Positions 12,886 to 26,215 are shown, counted from the stretch's first letter. The stretch: DNA of 64,000 bases from Episyrphus balteatus (GCF_945859705.1 NC_079136.1:54326094-54390093); one strand, 5' to 3'. A program made the numbers and translations. The notes: generated from the sequence alone by a model not told the origin.

Positions 12886-13161
12886 CAGGCCATAAACAAA
12901 AAATACCAAGACTGGAAATTTTCGTACGTCTTTCCCCCCGAAACCCTTTTGTGTACAGTGCTGTCTGTGAATATATGTGAAAGCCACCACGTTGGTAAAT
13001 GGCGTTAACACGCACACATTTATAGATTCACGACATTCACCACACATTTGACACGAACACAACGATAGGTTCACGACATTCACCACACCTTGCAGCTTGT
13101 AGGCAAACATCAGTTGACCGCCGAGTTTCCAGTCTTGGTATTTTTTGTTTATGACCCAGGC
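12886..13161. repeat. Inverted repeat with 33-bp arms
   Basis: CATAAACAAAAAATACCAAG followed by ACTGGAAA (left arm, ending 12918) is repeated in reverse complement at 13126-13161. Inside is a direct duplication of CACGACATTCACCACAC (about 13031 and 13071). CCAGACTATAAAC-like phrases recur upstream at 12755, 12787 and 12854. Frames in it are incidental. Confidence 0.7.
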
Positions 13162-13639
13162 TATAAGCGTACCTACCAACCATCACCACACAATCAACAG
13201 CTGCAACAACATATATATATTTAAGATTAATTATAATGTGTAATTTTGTACCAGAATTATTGTTTAGTTTTTACGATTCACATTTAGTCTAAGCAAAAAT
13301 ATATGTAAGTAGAGGTGAAATTTCCACTGAAAATAGAGAATCGTCAACCTTCGAACAATTAGTCCAAGAGCTAGTGGCACATTTGACTAAGGTAGCTCTT
13401 TTAAGGCTGAAAATTCGTACAGTGGTAGTTTTTAGCATGCTTAGTGAGAAAATCTTGGTCTGGCAGGCCTCAGCGGTGCACATCATATATATATATGACG
13501 TTGAAAGGGTAATTTTCAACTTTTTTTGCCCAAAATTTGACTTTGAAATCGATTATTTCAAAAAGTATTGATTAAAATAACTTGATTTAAAAACTAATAT
13601 AAAGTGTAATATTCTGCCTTTTGAAAAATGTATCACTCA

Positions 13640-13858
13640 TAACTAGAGGTGTTGCCGTCGTTTTTAAATAATTTTTTTTTTTATTTTGAGTTACTTTTTT
13701 AGAAAATTACCCCTCCCTCCTAAACGGGGGGAGATAGACCCCCCTTCCCATAGTAAAAAATGCTTGTATTTAACTCCTCTACAAGAATCCGTTACTAATT
13801 TTTTAGAGCAAATAAATACAAGCATTTTTTACTATGGGAAAGGGGGGTCTATCTAAAG
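13640..13858. repeat. Palindrome related to the CAGGGTG long-TIR family
   Basis: Arms ATAGACCCCCCTT(C)CCATAGTAAAAAATGCTTGTATTTA (about 13732-13775) and its reverse complement (about 13812-13855) enclose a 40-base loop. The preceding GTTGCCGTCGTTTTTAAATA...CCCCTCCCTCCTAAACGG matches the arms at 25335-26186 and the copy at 42769-42910, so these are one family. Confidence 0.75.
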
Positions 13859-13929
13859 AAGTAGTTCTCCCGCCGCTACTAAAGTTGAATAGCAACTTGG
13901 TTATGGTGCCAGGTTTAATTTTAATTAAT

Positions 13930-14355
13930 TGTTATATATAACTCTTTCACCCTCGTTAGGAGGCTGTGCACTAGGGACTTAATTAATTCCCACTCACTTT
14001 GAGACTGGGCTTTCTCCGAGAGTTACTAGGTAGCGCTCTATTCACCCTCGCTAGGAGGTGTGCACCAGAATATTCCCTCTCATCTTGGGCCTGGGCTAAT
14101 TCCCACTCAACCTGAGAAAGGGCTTTTCTAATCAGAGCATGTTAGGGTATAACATTGTTTAATAAATAAAGAAGTAAATAATTTAATAATTATAAAAGAA
14201 AGTAGTTCTAAGTTAGTCTATTGAATGAATAAAGAACATAAATAATTGGAAAGAATTCGGTGTTTTTACTCTAACTGAGTTTTAAGATTGCTTTTCTCAG
14301 GACGAACCTTGGATTCCGGCGAGCTTACCTCAGCCTTTGAAAATCAAGCATCACA
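13930..14355 (+). repeat. Probable 5' LTR of a truncated retrotransposon
   Basis: About 426 bp starting TGTTATATATAAC and ending CATCACA, three bases before a primer-binding site. It contains an internal direct repeat (TTCACCCTCG[TC]TAGGAGG at about 13949 and 14041, each followed by TTCCCACTCA) and AATAAA hexamers near 14161 and 14227. No second copy exists in the window, so the left edge is inferred from the TG start. Confidence 0.55.
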
Positions 14356-14358
14356 AAT

Positions 14359-14376
14359 TGGCGCCCGAGCAGGGAC
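14359..14376 (+). promoter_or_regulatory. Primer-binding site, tRNA-Lys(TTT) type
   Basis: TGGCGCCCGAGCAGGGAC matches the complement of the tRNA-Lys(TTT) 3' end except for one base (G for A at position 11). It lies between the LTR-like sequence and the gag-like frame. Confidence 0.8.
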
Positions 14377-14500
14377 CTTAGAAGATTCATCCGAATTCTC
14401 ACCGCCTTCCGACCAGGAATCTTCGACAGGTTCCACCGACCTCCGCTAAACCGATTCCAATTATCATTCTTTTCAACTAACCTTTCTTCCCCGCCCCACC

Positions 14501-14953
14501 ATGCCCGACGATTTACCGCCACCAACACCCGATGAAGGTAATCTCTTCAAAAACCTTGGTTTTATCCACTTCATGAAAAAAACCGAGCTCATTGAGATAC
14601 TGGCAGCTCGAAAACTAGACACTGATGGAAACATGCAGGTCCTCCGGCAACGTCTCAGTCAGCATCTAAAGCAAGTACGGGCACACGCATCCACACAGAG
14701 CTTATGTGAACATTGGGAAAATCTCACAGAGAAAACGCTAGACGCCGCACTCTCCGACGAAGCCAGCGATGTCGATGCTTTCAAAGATGAAACCGCCGGA
14801 GTGTCAAATAATAAAGGTCTGAAGATTCCTTTATTTATTCAGACCACTATTCCCGTTCCGTCCTTTTCACTTGTCCAGAACAATCAGCTAAACCGAGCCC
14901 AGTCCGACACCTTCATTGCCACGAGCAAGAATCCTCTCAATTTTTGTAAATGA
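14501..14953 (+). pseudogene. Gag N-terminal fragment with SAP-like motif
   Basis: A 150-residue frame beginning 125 bases after a tRNA-Lys primer-binding site. It starts MPDDLPPPTPDEG, and residues about 28-50 (KTELIEILAARKLDTDGN, then LRQRLSQHLK) resemble a SAP helix-extended-loop-helix motif, which occurs at the N terminus of some insect LTR-retrotransposon Gag proteins. The next part is acidic (SDEASDVDAFKDE). The frame loses Gag character near residue 105 and stops at 14953. No nucleocapsid zinc knuckle, protease or pol follows, so the element is cut off here and lacks its 3' LTR. Composition is much less AT-rich than the flanks, consistent with transposon coding DNA. Confidence 0.65.
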
Positions 14954-17900
14954 TTTAGGGAACAATCAATTATTTTTGATAAACCTTTTCAGCCCAAAGA
15001 AAGTATTATAAATTGTATTCCAGGTTTTCTTAACGGATGGAACTATTATACTAAATTTCTCAAATTAACGTTACGGTTTATAGGACCTTACAGATCTTAC
15101 TCAATTTAAAAAAAAAACACCATATTACTCAAAAAAACGGATAGACTCATTTCATTCCATTGAATTTATCTTTTTAATAACGTTTTCAAACCTCGCATTT
15201 ACCAACATAGAATTTATTGGAATCATCATATTTTTTCCCAACATAAAAAAACACCCCCTCACCGAAAATATTTGTATAGATTCCCAAAATTCTTTACTCA
15301 TGTGTTGAATTACATTTTCTACAATATTGATTCCGATCGATAGGTACTTCAAAACTATGTTGTACCGTTTTTTGCAAAAAAAACAATAGGTACATATTTA
15401 TCGAAACATAAGAGAATAGATTTGAAAAATTTCAGCTAATGATACAAAGTAATTGTAAAATAGAATCTGGAAAAATTAAATTTAAGAACCTGCAAATATT
15501 TTTATTTCTGAATTTCGAATTAATTTTCAAAGATGGCCATTTTGAAGAACTCAATTATGTTAAATGGCAACCCTTTAAAATTTTTCTGTCTTGAGTTTTT
15601 CAAAATTGTCAAGGTTATGTTTCAAAAACTGAAAAAAAATTGTGATATAAAAATCAAAAATTCAAATTTGTCTATATTTCTAATATTTTGTTCTTCCTCA
15701 TTAGCTGAAAAAAATTTGTAAGTGTTGTTGATGTTGTAGAAATGGAGGCCTTTCGATACAATACAGTTATAATTTTGAAAAAAAAAAAGATAAAAATAGA
15801 TGTTTCGGTGGCAGTGTTCTTTTGGCCCCCAATTTTTCATATCCATTTCTTTTTCGAAAAATGTAGGTGGTTCAAAGAGTACTTAAATGACCACTTTAGA
15901 AAAAATTTAGAAAAAAATTATACATTTTGGAGTCACGTTAACAGCTATAGAGAGAACGAAAAGAGCAATGATGAGAAGTAGAAAGACTGTTAGTAGCATC
16001 ATTATAAAAATATTCATCAAGGCAATCAAAAAAGATAATTCAAGTTGTCTCAAACCAAAAACCCATAGTAGTCTAAAAATAAACTTAAGTCTTTCCAGAA
16101 TCTTCTTAAAATCTATATTATATAAATTGATTTTGGCATAATATTAACGAAATTTATAAAAAAAAAAAAAGATATTAAATTTTATTTTCTATTCTAAGAA
16201 ATTCAGTGATAAACAAAGAGATTAAAATACACAAAAACCTCCATCTTTCAATTTTTATTGATAAAATTGAAATTATCTCTCTCTGATGCGTTTGCCACCA
16301 TCCACCATCAATAACATCTCTCTCAATTCATTAGAGCTTCTGCTGACTTACCATAATTGTTTACCTTTTCAAATAAATTTTATTTTTATTATCTTCTTGT
16401 GAAATCAATTTTTTAAAGAGAGAAAACCGAAGCAATAAACAAAATATAAACGACTTCGTTAACAAAAAAAAAAAAAAAAAAAATATTATAAAAAGAAGCC
16501 GAAATCACTTTTATAGAGGATTTCTTTGTTTTTTTTTTTTTTTTTATTTTATAGAATTTATTTTTTCACTGTAACGTACGATTTCCAGAACTATTAGGGT
16601 CGTTTATGTATTTATAATAAAATTAATTTTTAGAAATTCATCCCCTTTTCAAAACTACACCTATTTAATCAATTTAAGAAGTCGTAGTGAAAGAGGGTCG
16701 ATGTCAAGATGCTCCAAAATTGTTTATACCATTTTAGTCTCCAATTTAGTCCCAAAAAAACCTTGAGACATTATTCCAAGTAAGAGTAAGTACGTGCGAC
16801 CGAAAATCATGCAATTTATTTTTTTGTTTGCTCAGCATTTGGGACCAATAAGATTCCTTTTTTTAACCGTAGACATTGTTCAATAACAATTATAGGGCTA
16901 AATGGTCTAATTTAAACGTTTTGTGATTATGTGCCTCCTCCGATAGGCCATTAAGACAAGAGACTAGATCCTTTGGGTGCTTCCATTTGTTGTTGTTTTT
17001 TTTTTTTCGTAAAGAATCTTTCTACAGATTTGTATAGACACAAAAAAGATAAATAGGCAAATAGACTCATTTCGAATAATGACCCTCACCCAGAGAGAAT
17101 GAGAGAGAGTGGAATGACTTGGAAATATTCATCGTCATCGTCCTTGAATGAGAAAATGATTACATTCACTTGAATCGTGTTGTCTTTTGTTTTTTGACTA
17201 AATTGTCTTCTTTAAGCTTCATTAATATTATATCGTTAATGTCATTTTTGTTGTTGTTGGGTTTTTGTAGTGCAGAAGAGCGAAAAAAGAAGGACTTTAA
17301 ACGCGTCATTCACACTTTACACACAAAAACGCTATCGCCTGCTGCATCCACTCTAAAGGATCGAGGCAATTTGTTTAATTGATTAATTATGACATTTTCA
17401 TGATGCTCTCTCCGGGATGAGAGATGTTGAAATAGAATTTATGCAATAAACAGAGAATTTCAATTTAATGTGAATTCATTTCTCATCCTTTTGCACCTTT
17501 ATAGAGTTGAAAAATATACAAAACAAAAAAATAAAAATATCCTTTATCATTGGTGCTCTTGAGTAAAAATACGAAGGAATCCTTTTCTAAGGTCATTTTA
17601 TAGAATATTGCCTTTTTTTTTTTGCTGTTTTTGAATACATCTAATCAGAAATTCTGAACGGATGCTGCTTTTTGAAATATCGTAAATTTTCACAACGAGC
17701 ATAAATACTCATACTTTGGCATAACTTTTTTGAAAAATATAGAAAGATAGAAGAAGGTATATGTCAGTATTGAGGAGAGGTATATAGCAAATAGAGGGAC
17801 AATTTGATGGTAACTCTCTGGTTCTGGTCTGACGTCAAAATTCTATATGTAAAAGATAAAGTGAATAGAGAGCATTATAAGCCCTCGTCAACGAAAGATA

Positions 17901-18099
17901 TTTTCTCTTCCCAGACAAGACCAACACTCACGTACGTGTTTTTGTTTGCATTACAAAGTACACAGTAAAGAAATATTTGAAGGCCATCATGTAAGTTTCC
18001 AGATGTCAGTTTTTGCATGCTTCTACTTCGACAGACTCGAAATATAAAATTTTAAGCTGAATATTATTTGTTTCCTAGACACCTTTTCTGGACAAGGGT
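14954..18099. other. Non-coding, AT-rich
   Basis: Contains a long A run (16465-16484) and a T run (16530-16547) about 45 bases apart that could pair. No gene or clear element is seen after the gag fragment. Confidence 0.4.
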
Positions 18100-19915
18100 T
18101 TAAAAAAAAATGTTTGATGCATTTGTTTTCGATTGCAAGTTAAAAAATATTTATTTATTGCAAATAAAAAAAAAAAATGCATTAAAAAAAATATTTATTG
18201 CAACTGCAAAAAATTTGCATTAACAAAAAATTTTTATTGCAACTGAAAAATATTTGCATTAAAAAAATATATTTTATATTTGCACATAAAAAAATATTAT
18301 TAGAAATATTTTACATTAAAAAAAATGTTATTGCAACTGAAAAATATTTACATTTGAAATAAAATTTTAATTGCAAATACAAAAAAAAATTCAATGCAAG
18401 TTTGTTAACCCTCTACTGCATGAATTAATATTAGCGGACGAAAAAATTAAAAAATGCTTTACATGGGTTCTTTGGGTTGTTTCAAAACGGTTTACATTTA
18501 AAAAATTTGTTTAAATTAATTTGTTTAAAAAATTTGTTTATAAGCCAAATTTGGCTTCGTATGCATTAAGGGGTAAGAAATTTTACTACTTTTATTTATT
18601 CAGATTATGTAAAGAATAAAATTAAAAAAATCAAAAGATAAATATTCATCATTTAAAAACAAAATAAAGTAAAATAAATACATTGCATTACAAAAGGTTA
18701 AGAATTTATTCAAATTTTGCTCATTTTAAGAACATGAACCGAAAACAGCAATTTGTTTTTTCCGTTATATATATTTTTTTCTGGTTCACATTCTTTCCAC
18801 TGTCAAAGTAAGTCTTGCTCCAACATTTTCACCCACTCCCAGATCTTAAAAAAACTAAAAAGTAATAAAATGATTGAAAAATATTATAAGTAAGCCTCCC
18901 TCCCTCTAAATTTTTTGTGGTTACGCCCCTGGAAATGGGGTTAACGTAAAAAAAATGTCTCTAAAAGTGAAGGGGCTCCATTTCTGAAGCTTCCAAGCAA
19001 AAAAAAATGAAAAGGAACAAAATTTCCCAACAACAAAATTTAACAAATTGTGTAGATTTAAAACCCCTTAATGCATACGAAGCCAAATATGGCTTCCGTA
19101 CTTTTTGCCCTCCCAAGACCAGGCCAATCATTTTTTTTCAATAAAAATTGGTTCATAGCGTACATAATAAGACAATCGATCAAAAATAAATTTTTAATTC
19201 CACTTTTCTTTCCAAACAAATGCAGTAATTAACACTTAAAGTATGAATATATTTTACACTTTCGATTTCAATGCACACGACTGATCGACTCACCTGTGAT
19301 CATAAAATACACCTTTATTTTGTGTCGGACACACGAAAAAACTATCCTTATGGGTTCTCAGAAACACAAAGAAGAGGATTGTATTGAATCTTTATAAATT
19401 TTTTGTGACAGAGAAGAGAAAAGTGCATACAAATAGACAAAACCATATTTGGCTTCGTATGCAGTAGAGGGTTAAATACTTTATTTTAAATACATATTCT
19501 TCGAATTTCTTACAATTTTGACTTTTTGACCATGCATAAGTTTCCATGTTATAGTACATAGCAGATGTATGGTCATGTAGTCAAAATTATATTTGTCGAA
19601 TATAAAAAAAAAAATATTTAATGCACTCATTTTGCATTGATTTTTTTTTTTTTCAATGTAGAAATTTTTTTAATTGCAATAAAAATTTTTTAAATGCAAA
19701 ATATTTTTATTTGCAATATAAATTTTATTTTCAATGCAAATATTTTTTTTTTCTAATGCAAATTTTTTTCACTTGCAACAAATATTTTTTTTTTAGTTCA
19801 AATTTTTTTCAGTTGCAATAAATATTTTTTTGTCTAATTCAAATTTTTTTATTATTTTATTTTTTTGAATTTCAAATGCATTTTTTTTAATCGATACATG
19901 TTATTTTTGCAACCC
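18100..19915. repeat. Large palindrome of TTGCA-containing tandem repeats
   Basis: The left arm (18110-18400) repeats units like TTGCAACTGAAAAATATTTGCATTAAAAAAA; the right arm (19620-19890) repeats the reverse complement. Both outer edges contain ATGCATT/AATGCA. Units are imperfect, about 30-55 bases. The spacer contains the TTAA element at 18409-19471. Confidence 0.7.
18409..19471. mobile_element. piggyBac-like TTAA element, CCCTCTACTGCAT termini
   Basis: TTAA (18405-18408, 19472-19475) flanks perfect 13-bp inverted ends CCCTCTACTGCAT / ATGCAGTAGAGGG. TTAA targeting and a CCCT start are hallmarks of piggyBac-type elements. Two further end-like sequences lie inside (GGCTTCGTATGCATTAAGGGG ending near 18573, and CCCCTTAATGCATACGAAGCC from near 19065), so this may be two short elements flanking about 490 bp, or one with duplicated subterminal repeats. 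No transposase. Confidence 0.78.
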
Positions 19916-22900
19916 TGCTCTGCACTAACACAATTTAAAATCATTTTAAAAGGTGTAAAATAGGTAATGCGGAGGGGTCTAATAAATACATTTATTTTTT
20001 TATCTTTTATTTAGTTTTAAAGTTTGATTATAATATTAAAACTTAAAAAAAAAAACGAATTTTGAGAACTTTGTAAAAAAATTTAAAGTGAATATTTTTT
20101 GATCTCACACTTTTTCCCTATCATCTATAGAATCGAAATAAATGGATGATAAAATTTTGAAAATCGCTACAGCAGTTTTTTATTTTATTTTTTTTTTATT
20201 TACAATTTTACAAAAATGTCTCAAAAAATAAAATTGATGACATGCCATAAAATAAAATGTAAATCGACAAAAAAAAACAAGGTTTCAACAAAATTCAATG
20301 GTCCATTAAAAAAAATTATTATTTTTTGTAAAATTTTTAAATATTTATTACTTAAACGTAAACGAGAAAGTCAGACATCAAGAAAACGGTTCGATGGAAA
20401 GTTCCGTAAAGAACGGCACAAAAAATAATTTTAAATCAAAATCGTTATAGCTGTTTTAGAGAAAAACAACGTTTTCTATTTTCTATACAAATTTGAATTT
20501 GCCCTGTAATAAATCACCAACAACAACTCTTATTATATTTTTATACTTAAGACCTTAAGGGCTAATAAGATCCAAGGAAAGTCCTGTTAAAAATGTTCTT
20601 CTTAAAAAAGACTTCTTTAACGTAAACTTACAAGGAATTCCTAAGGTTGACTTCTGTAAGCAAGCTTTAAACTAAACCTATACAAACTATAGCTTAATGA
20701 ATCCAAATCGACCTTATGCAAGGCAAATTATTACTTGGGAGGAACGGATGTAAGTGAAATGTTTTTCCCCAAAGCCGAACTGCATTTCTCTGATATGATG
20801 GTATAATGAATACCAAACTTTTTGAGGTTTCGAAGTATTAGCTTTTCAAAAAGATTTTTTTTAGGTAGTTGAGAAGAGGAATTTTGAACCCATTTTTTTT
20901 TTTTCATTTAATTAATGAATTAATTAATTAATTTTTCACTTTTTTATTTTTTACAGATTTAAAGCTTACTATATGCTTTTATTTTTCTTGGCTAACTACT
21001 GGCAAAAAGGTAAGGACAAAAATTTGGCATGTAAAAGACATTTTTAAGAAATTAAGTCTTTATTTTAGCATTTTTTTGACATCATCACTTTCATGATGAA
21101 TTCCAAAATTCTCGTTCCCTAAATGTACGCTGCCCATTGTTTTTTTTTTTCTTTTTAACTATTCCAAAACATATTTTTTGCCTTTTTTAGATACTTGTCA
21201 AATACTTTAAGGAAATCTAACAAAAAAAAACCTTTATTCACTAAACTTTTTTTTCCTCAGTGTATCCTTGACTTATAGAAACCCATAGCTCATATCTATC
21301 TGAAAATAGGAATGAAAAATATCTTGGTCCAAGTTAAAGTTTTATCGTTGAGTCCTTTTTTGCCTGTTAGAGAAGAGAATATACAATGATGACGATGATG
21401 ATGAGTCACAAAAAAAAAAAAAAAAAAAAAACTGTAAAGCCAAAACCAACAGGCACGTTCATATCGTCTCCTTCATTGTCATCGTTACTTTTGCCTTCTT
21501 AGTTTGCTTTTTGGAATTGTTGCAAAAAAAAACATTTTTATGGGCAACCTTGTTACCTTATGCCATTTTATATCCCTCCTCTTAAATTTGTTTTAAGTCG
21601 GCAAAGGTTTACCCGAAAGCTCATATAACATATTGAAAGAGCGCACATGAATCCACCACTAACTTCTCGTCTATGATGCTAAAGTCCTTAATCGTTCAAC
21701 ATATTCAGAAGAAAGAAATGACACGACTGCATGGAAGGAACATAAATTTATCGGTCAAATTAGCACGAACAACGGCAACTAACTATGAACACCTTTAATT
21801 TTTCCCCCATCACTTTTTTTCCTGTTCCGGTTATCAAGGACTTTTCTAACTCGCCTGAGAGAAACACACGTTCTTGACTCTTAAAATAGTTTTCAATTTT
21901 TAATAGAATTTTTTTTCTCATTCGTCGTCCTTTAGGAAGGACTTTTCCATAAAAAAAATAAAATAAAAATGTTCTAATAACGAAACAAAGGAAAGTTGAT
22001 GTGCAAAAAGAAACAAAAAAAAAATGAAGGAAAAATTATCTCACGTATTTAATGGTAATCTTGTACCTGCCGCAATGGGAATGAATCCACTAAAGGGTTC
22101 ATAATCCGCTTAATTTTGAATTCACACTGCTAATGCAATTTATTAACAATTCAAAGTGTTGCTAAGGTGAGCTTATGAATTGGAGAGTGCTTTTGCACTG
22201 GGTTTGGCTCTTTGTTCGGAATTATTATTATTATCATTCCCTTGGGGGTCGACAATGTTCATTCAAGTCCGCCGCATGTTTCCATCTCTGACTCCAAATA
22301 TTTTATACTGAAAACCATAGAGAAACGAAATGAAATTCTGGGTAAAAGTTTTTGAGGAACCATCAAATATGAGATGGATAAAAGTTTTTTGGTTTAAGTT
22401 TTGAATTCAAAGTTATAACACTCTCTGATATCTTTCTGATTTGGTTTCATTTGGTGTGGAAAGTGAGTTAGGAAAAGATTATGGTGAATGGCGAAAGTTC
22501 GAAAAATAATTTAATAGATGCAAATGGAATGATTAGGTACTTTGTTTTTGATTTGAATTTTTTCGATTTTGTTTCCTCCAAATTTTGATAAAGGAAAGTT
22601 AAACATTCCATAAGTCCCTTAACACGTTATTGTACTTTATTTGTCTGCTATCTCTCTGTAGACATCGTAAATCTGTCGTGCATTGAAGCTTTATAATAAT
22701 CCCAAGGCCTTCACGTGTGTGACGCATTGATTTACAGTCTTGTCTTGAAACATGATTTTTTGTTAAACTCATTTATCATAAAGCAATCGATTAATTTTAA
22801 CAACATCACGTTTGGTATCGTATTTTTGGTTTGAAGTAATTCACAATATATTCTGCGGGTTTATGATGGGTAACATGACACCAATCCTACGTTATTGTTT

Positions 22901-24482
22901 TTTTTTTCGGAACCTATTTGGTTTTGTTTCTATATTTATCTTTTGAATTTTATTGTTTTTTTTTTTTGTGTTACAAAGAAGAGACAATTTTTAAGGCCAT
23001 GATGATATAATATTAAACATATCTCATTTAAAAGATTTATGAGAATGATTCTTTTGATAGAAAACGGGTAACGTTTTTTGGAAGAAAAATTGATTTCGAA
23101 AATATATCATATCCAAAAAAAATGAGAAGCAAACAAAAATATTGTTCTATTTTAAGTGAAAATGTGTTCGCTGTCTGGAGAGAACGTACGCCTTTTGATG
23201 GTTGGGTGAGCATCTTTTACCTTCTGTTTCCCATAACTTAGAAATACGTCAAGTTTTGAGATGTCAGATGTTTTTGTGGTTTTTTTAATGTTTGAATTAA
23301 AATATTTTATTTTCACTTGTTTTTGTGGTTGTACATTTTTTTGCTAAGTCAGCTAAAGTTTGGATAGAGCATTGAAGACTGTTTTATTTTGAGTAACTAT
23401 TAAATTCAAATTGCGTCAGTCATTTTGAAAACCGCGAAATATTGGCATTGTTGAAGTCAATGCCGATACAAAATACTTGAAAATTTGAAACTAAGTATAA
23501 ATATTGTGTTCTTAAGTCTTTTGATCACCTTTTTAATATTTTATTCAATATTGATTTGCTAAATGTAAAAATTTACTAAGTCATATTTTTTACTTAAAAT
23601 TTAATTAAAATTTTTCAAAATAAAAAAATTTTTAAAAAAATATATTAAAATCCCGTACGTTTTTAATATACCTATTTTTTAAAAAATTTTTAGCGTTTTT
23701 GGTACGCATTTGAAGTAACTAGTCGAGCTGAGCAGTAGCCTACGTAAAAATATAGAAAACAATAATAAAACTTTCTTCTTCTTCTTTCATCACAATAAAA
23801 TTATTTTTATTCACTCCTATGGTTTTCATAGAACCTGCTTTACAAGGGTATTCAAAAATAAAACAAGATTTTTCGTTCGAATTTCTTTTCTCACATTTAA
23901 GAAATTGAATAAAATGGCAGCCACTGGCGATTGATCCGACAACTTTTGGGTCACTAGGCGAGTGCCTTACCATCAAGCTATTTCACTGTTGAAAATAAGT
24001 ATGCATCATAAACTCCAACCGCAACTTGCCCACAACTCTCGGTTGCGTATGCACATAGAATTAATTAGAAATCTTTTCATTTCCACTAGAAAATTCTTAT
24101 TTAAAGTGGCCAACATCTTATTTTAAAATGCTTCATTTTTCTCCGTGTTGTACAGCAGTGCTCTCTAACTGTTTTTTTTATATAAAATTATAACCCAACA
24201 AAAATTACCTTAGTAAAAATAAGTTCAAAGCCTAAAACCTGACTTCTCCAAAATCATGCAATATCAATATTTTGGAGTACCTAACTTCTTAGTCAGATTT
24301 TAGATTTTGAACTTATATTGTATTTTTTAGTGCAACAAAATCAGTTTGAATTCAATCACTGAAAAAGTAGAATGAGGAATTCATAGAAAATGTTCTCGTA
24401 TCAGTTTGCCATCAAGCAAAATATGACTTATAATTATGTATAACATTTTCATTTATAACGACTCAATTGTAAAAAAAAAAAA
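19916..24482. other. Non-coding, AT-rich
   Basis: Short Lys-rich frames near 20216 and poly-A at 21411-21430 are compositional. 21440-22300 is less AT-rich. No exon or element could be defined. Confidence 0.4.
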
Positions 24483-26215
24483 TAAAATGCACGACTGGGT
24501 CACACGAACTTGCTCTTAGAGTTAAAGTTGCTTACATTTTTAAGACTTTTTATATAGAAATTTGGAAAATGTAGGTACCTACTATATAGGTACAAAAAAA
24601 AAAAAATTAAATTTCTTTTTTTTTTTAAATAAAATAAAATCTGAAATAAAATTGCCCTCCAAAACAAGTATGCAGTTTTGATTGATATATTAAGATGCAT
24701 TTTTAGAAAAAAAAAATTTTTAAATCGTTAGAGCCGTTTTTAAAAAAAAAAATTTATAAATAATTTTTTGGAAAAAGAGTTTTAAAATAAAATTGGTATG
24801 CCATTTTGTAGAAATCACTAATCAACATCTAAACACAAAATTTCAAAAAAAATCAATGTCCCGTTTTCGAAAACTTGACTTATTTTGGGCTTATATTGAA
24901 ATTATATAAATGCTTCTTCACAAAAAGTTTCGTTGAAATCGAATAAGCAGTTTCGGAGATAATCGGATTTGAAAAAAAAAAAGCGGTTCTATGCCAGGTA
25001 CCGTTAATAATGATTTTCAAACAAAATTTTTTTTATTAGAAGTTAGTCCTTGTCTTTAAACTTATATTTGAATTTTTTAAACAAAATCGTTGGAGCCGTT
25101 TTGGAGCAATTTCAATTTTACTAAAATCGGTATATGACAAGTACCATTATTTTTGGTCAAAAAAAAATTAATTCCAAAAACCTCTCTGGAGAGTCGCCAA
25201 ATAATGCTACATACCAAGTTTAACATCAATCGGTCCATCCGTTTAGGCTGTAGCTTCGTTTACAGACAGACAGATAGACGGACAGACTGACGGCTCAACT
25301 TTTTTTTGTACGAATGCATAACTTGATATAGGTACAGGGTGATTCAGGAGTAATGTGCCGAAAAGCTAGAGCGTGTAGGTTAGGTCGAGACAAGAAAAAA
25401 ATCGTATGGGAGGGGGGGTGTCTATTCCCCCTCGTTTAGCGGGGAGGGGCAATTTAAAAAAAAAATTGACTTATTTTGGAAAAAAAAATATTAAAAATCA
25501 ACGGTTATACTTAGAATAACGTGCTTTACCTTGTTGTAAAGCCAAAACCCTAACCTTTTACAAAAATTTTAGACAAAACCATTTTATGGTACAGTTTTTG
25601 AAAAATTAATTTTTAAAATCAAAATTTTGAAAGAAAAATTGAAAAAAAAAATTTCAAACTAACTTTTTTCAAAAATTTTTAAAACTCGATGCTCTTATTT
25701 ATTTTTAAACAAAAACAGAAAACCAGATTCAAAAATATCTTGTCATTTTCGAGAAATTAACAAAAAACCAAATCTACTTTTTTCTAAAAAAAAATCTTTA
25801 TTTTCTGTTTTTATGGGCTGGACTTGCTGATAAATTAATTTATGAAACATTTACCATTCGTCGATTATTTTTTAAACATTCAGACTTAAAGAAGGATAAA
25901 CTAAAGTGACACAGTATTGGATTTTCCCTGAATTGAAAACTTACCTGAGAATTTTTTTTACTATGTCTGGGGTGCTTGCCGCTCATGGATTCTTGCTGTT
26001 AGGGCCTTAAGGCAGTAAAGCACGTTATTCTAAGTATAACCGTTGATTTTTAATAATTTTTTTTTTTAAATATCCCCTCCCCGCTAAACGATGGGGAATA
26101 GATCCCCCCTCCCATACAATTTTTTTCTTGTCTCAACCTAACCTACACGCTCTAGCTTTTTGGCACATTACTCCTGAATCACCCTGTATAGTACGTACCT
26201 ACATATATCGCAAGT
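24483..26215 (+). repeat. GCACGACTGG interspersed repeat, copy 1 (interrupted)
   Basis: Starts AAAATGCACGACTGGGTCACACG with ACTTGCTC nearby, continues through GTTAGAGCCGTTTT phrases and a CGGTCCATCCGTTTAGGCTG...CAGACAGACAGA tail, and ends GCAAGTAAAAA. It is split at 25335-26186 by a TA-flanked long-TIR element. Class unknown; copies start and end with ACTTGCTC/GAGCAAGT. Confidence 0.7.
25335..26186. mobile_element. Long-TIR TA-flanked element (Tc1/mariner-like ends)
   Basis: CAGGGTGATTCAGGAGTAATG at the left and its reverse complement at the right, with TA on both sides (25333-25334, 26187-26188). The inverted arms run about 195 and 172 bp, up to GTGCTTTAC / GTAAAGCAC, around a roughly 485-bp core. 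No transposase frame, so it is a foldback-type MITE mobilised in trans. Confidence 0.88.

Noticed and set aside
12859..13179. 106-codon minus-strand frame
   Set aside because: It lies wholly within an inverted repeat with duplicated segments; composition does not look coding.
18100..19915. Mitochondrial control-region-like insertion
   Set aside because: AT tandem repeats superficially fit, but there are no mitochondrial genes, and the arms are inverted TTGCA units around a TTAA element.
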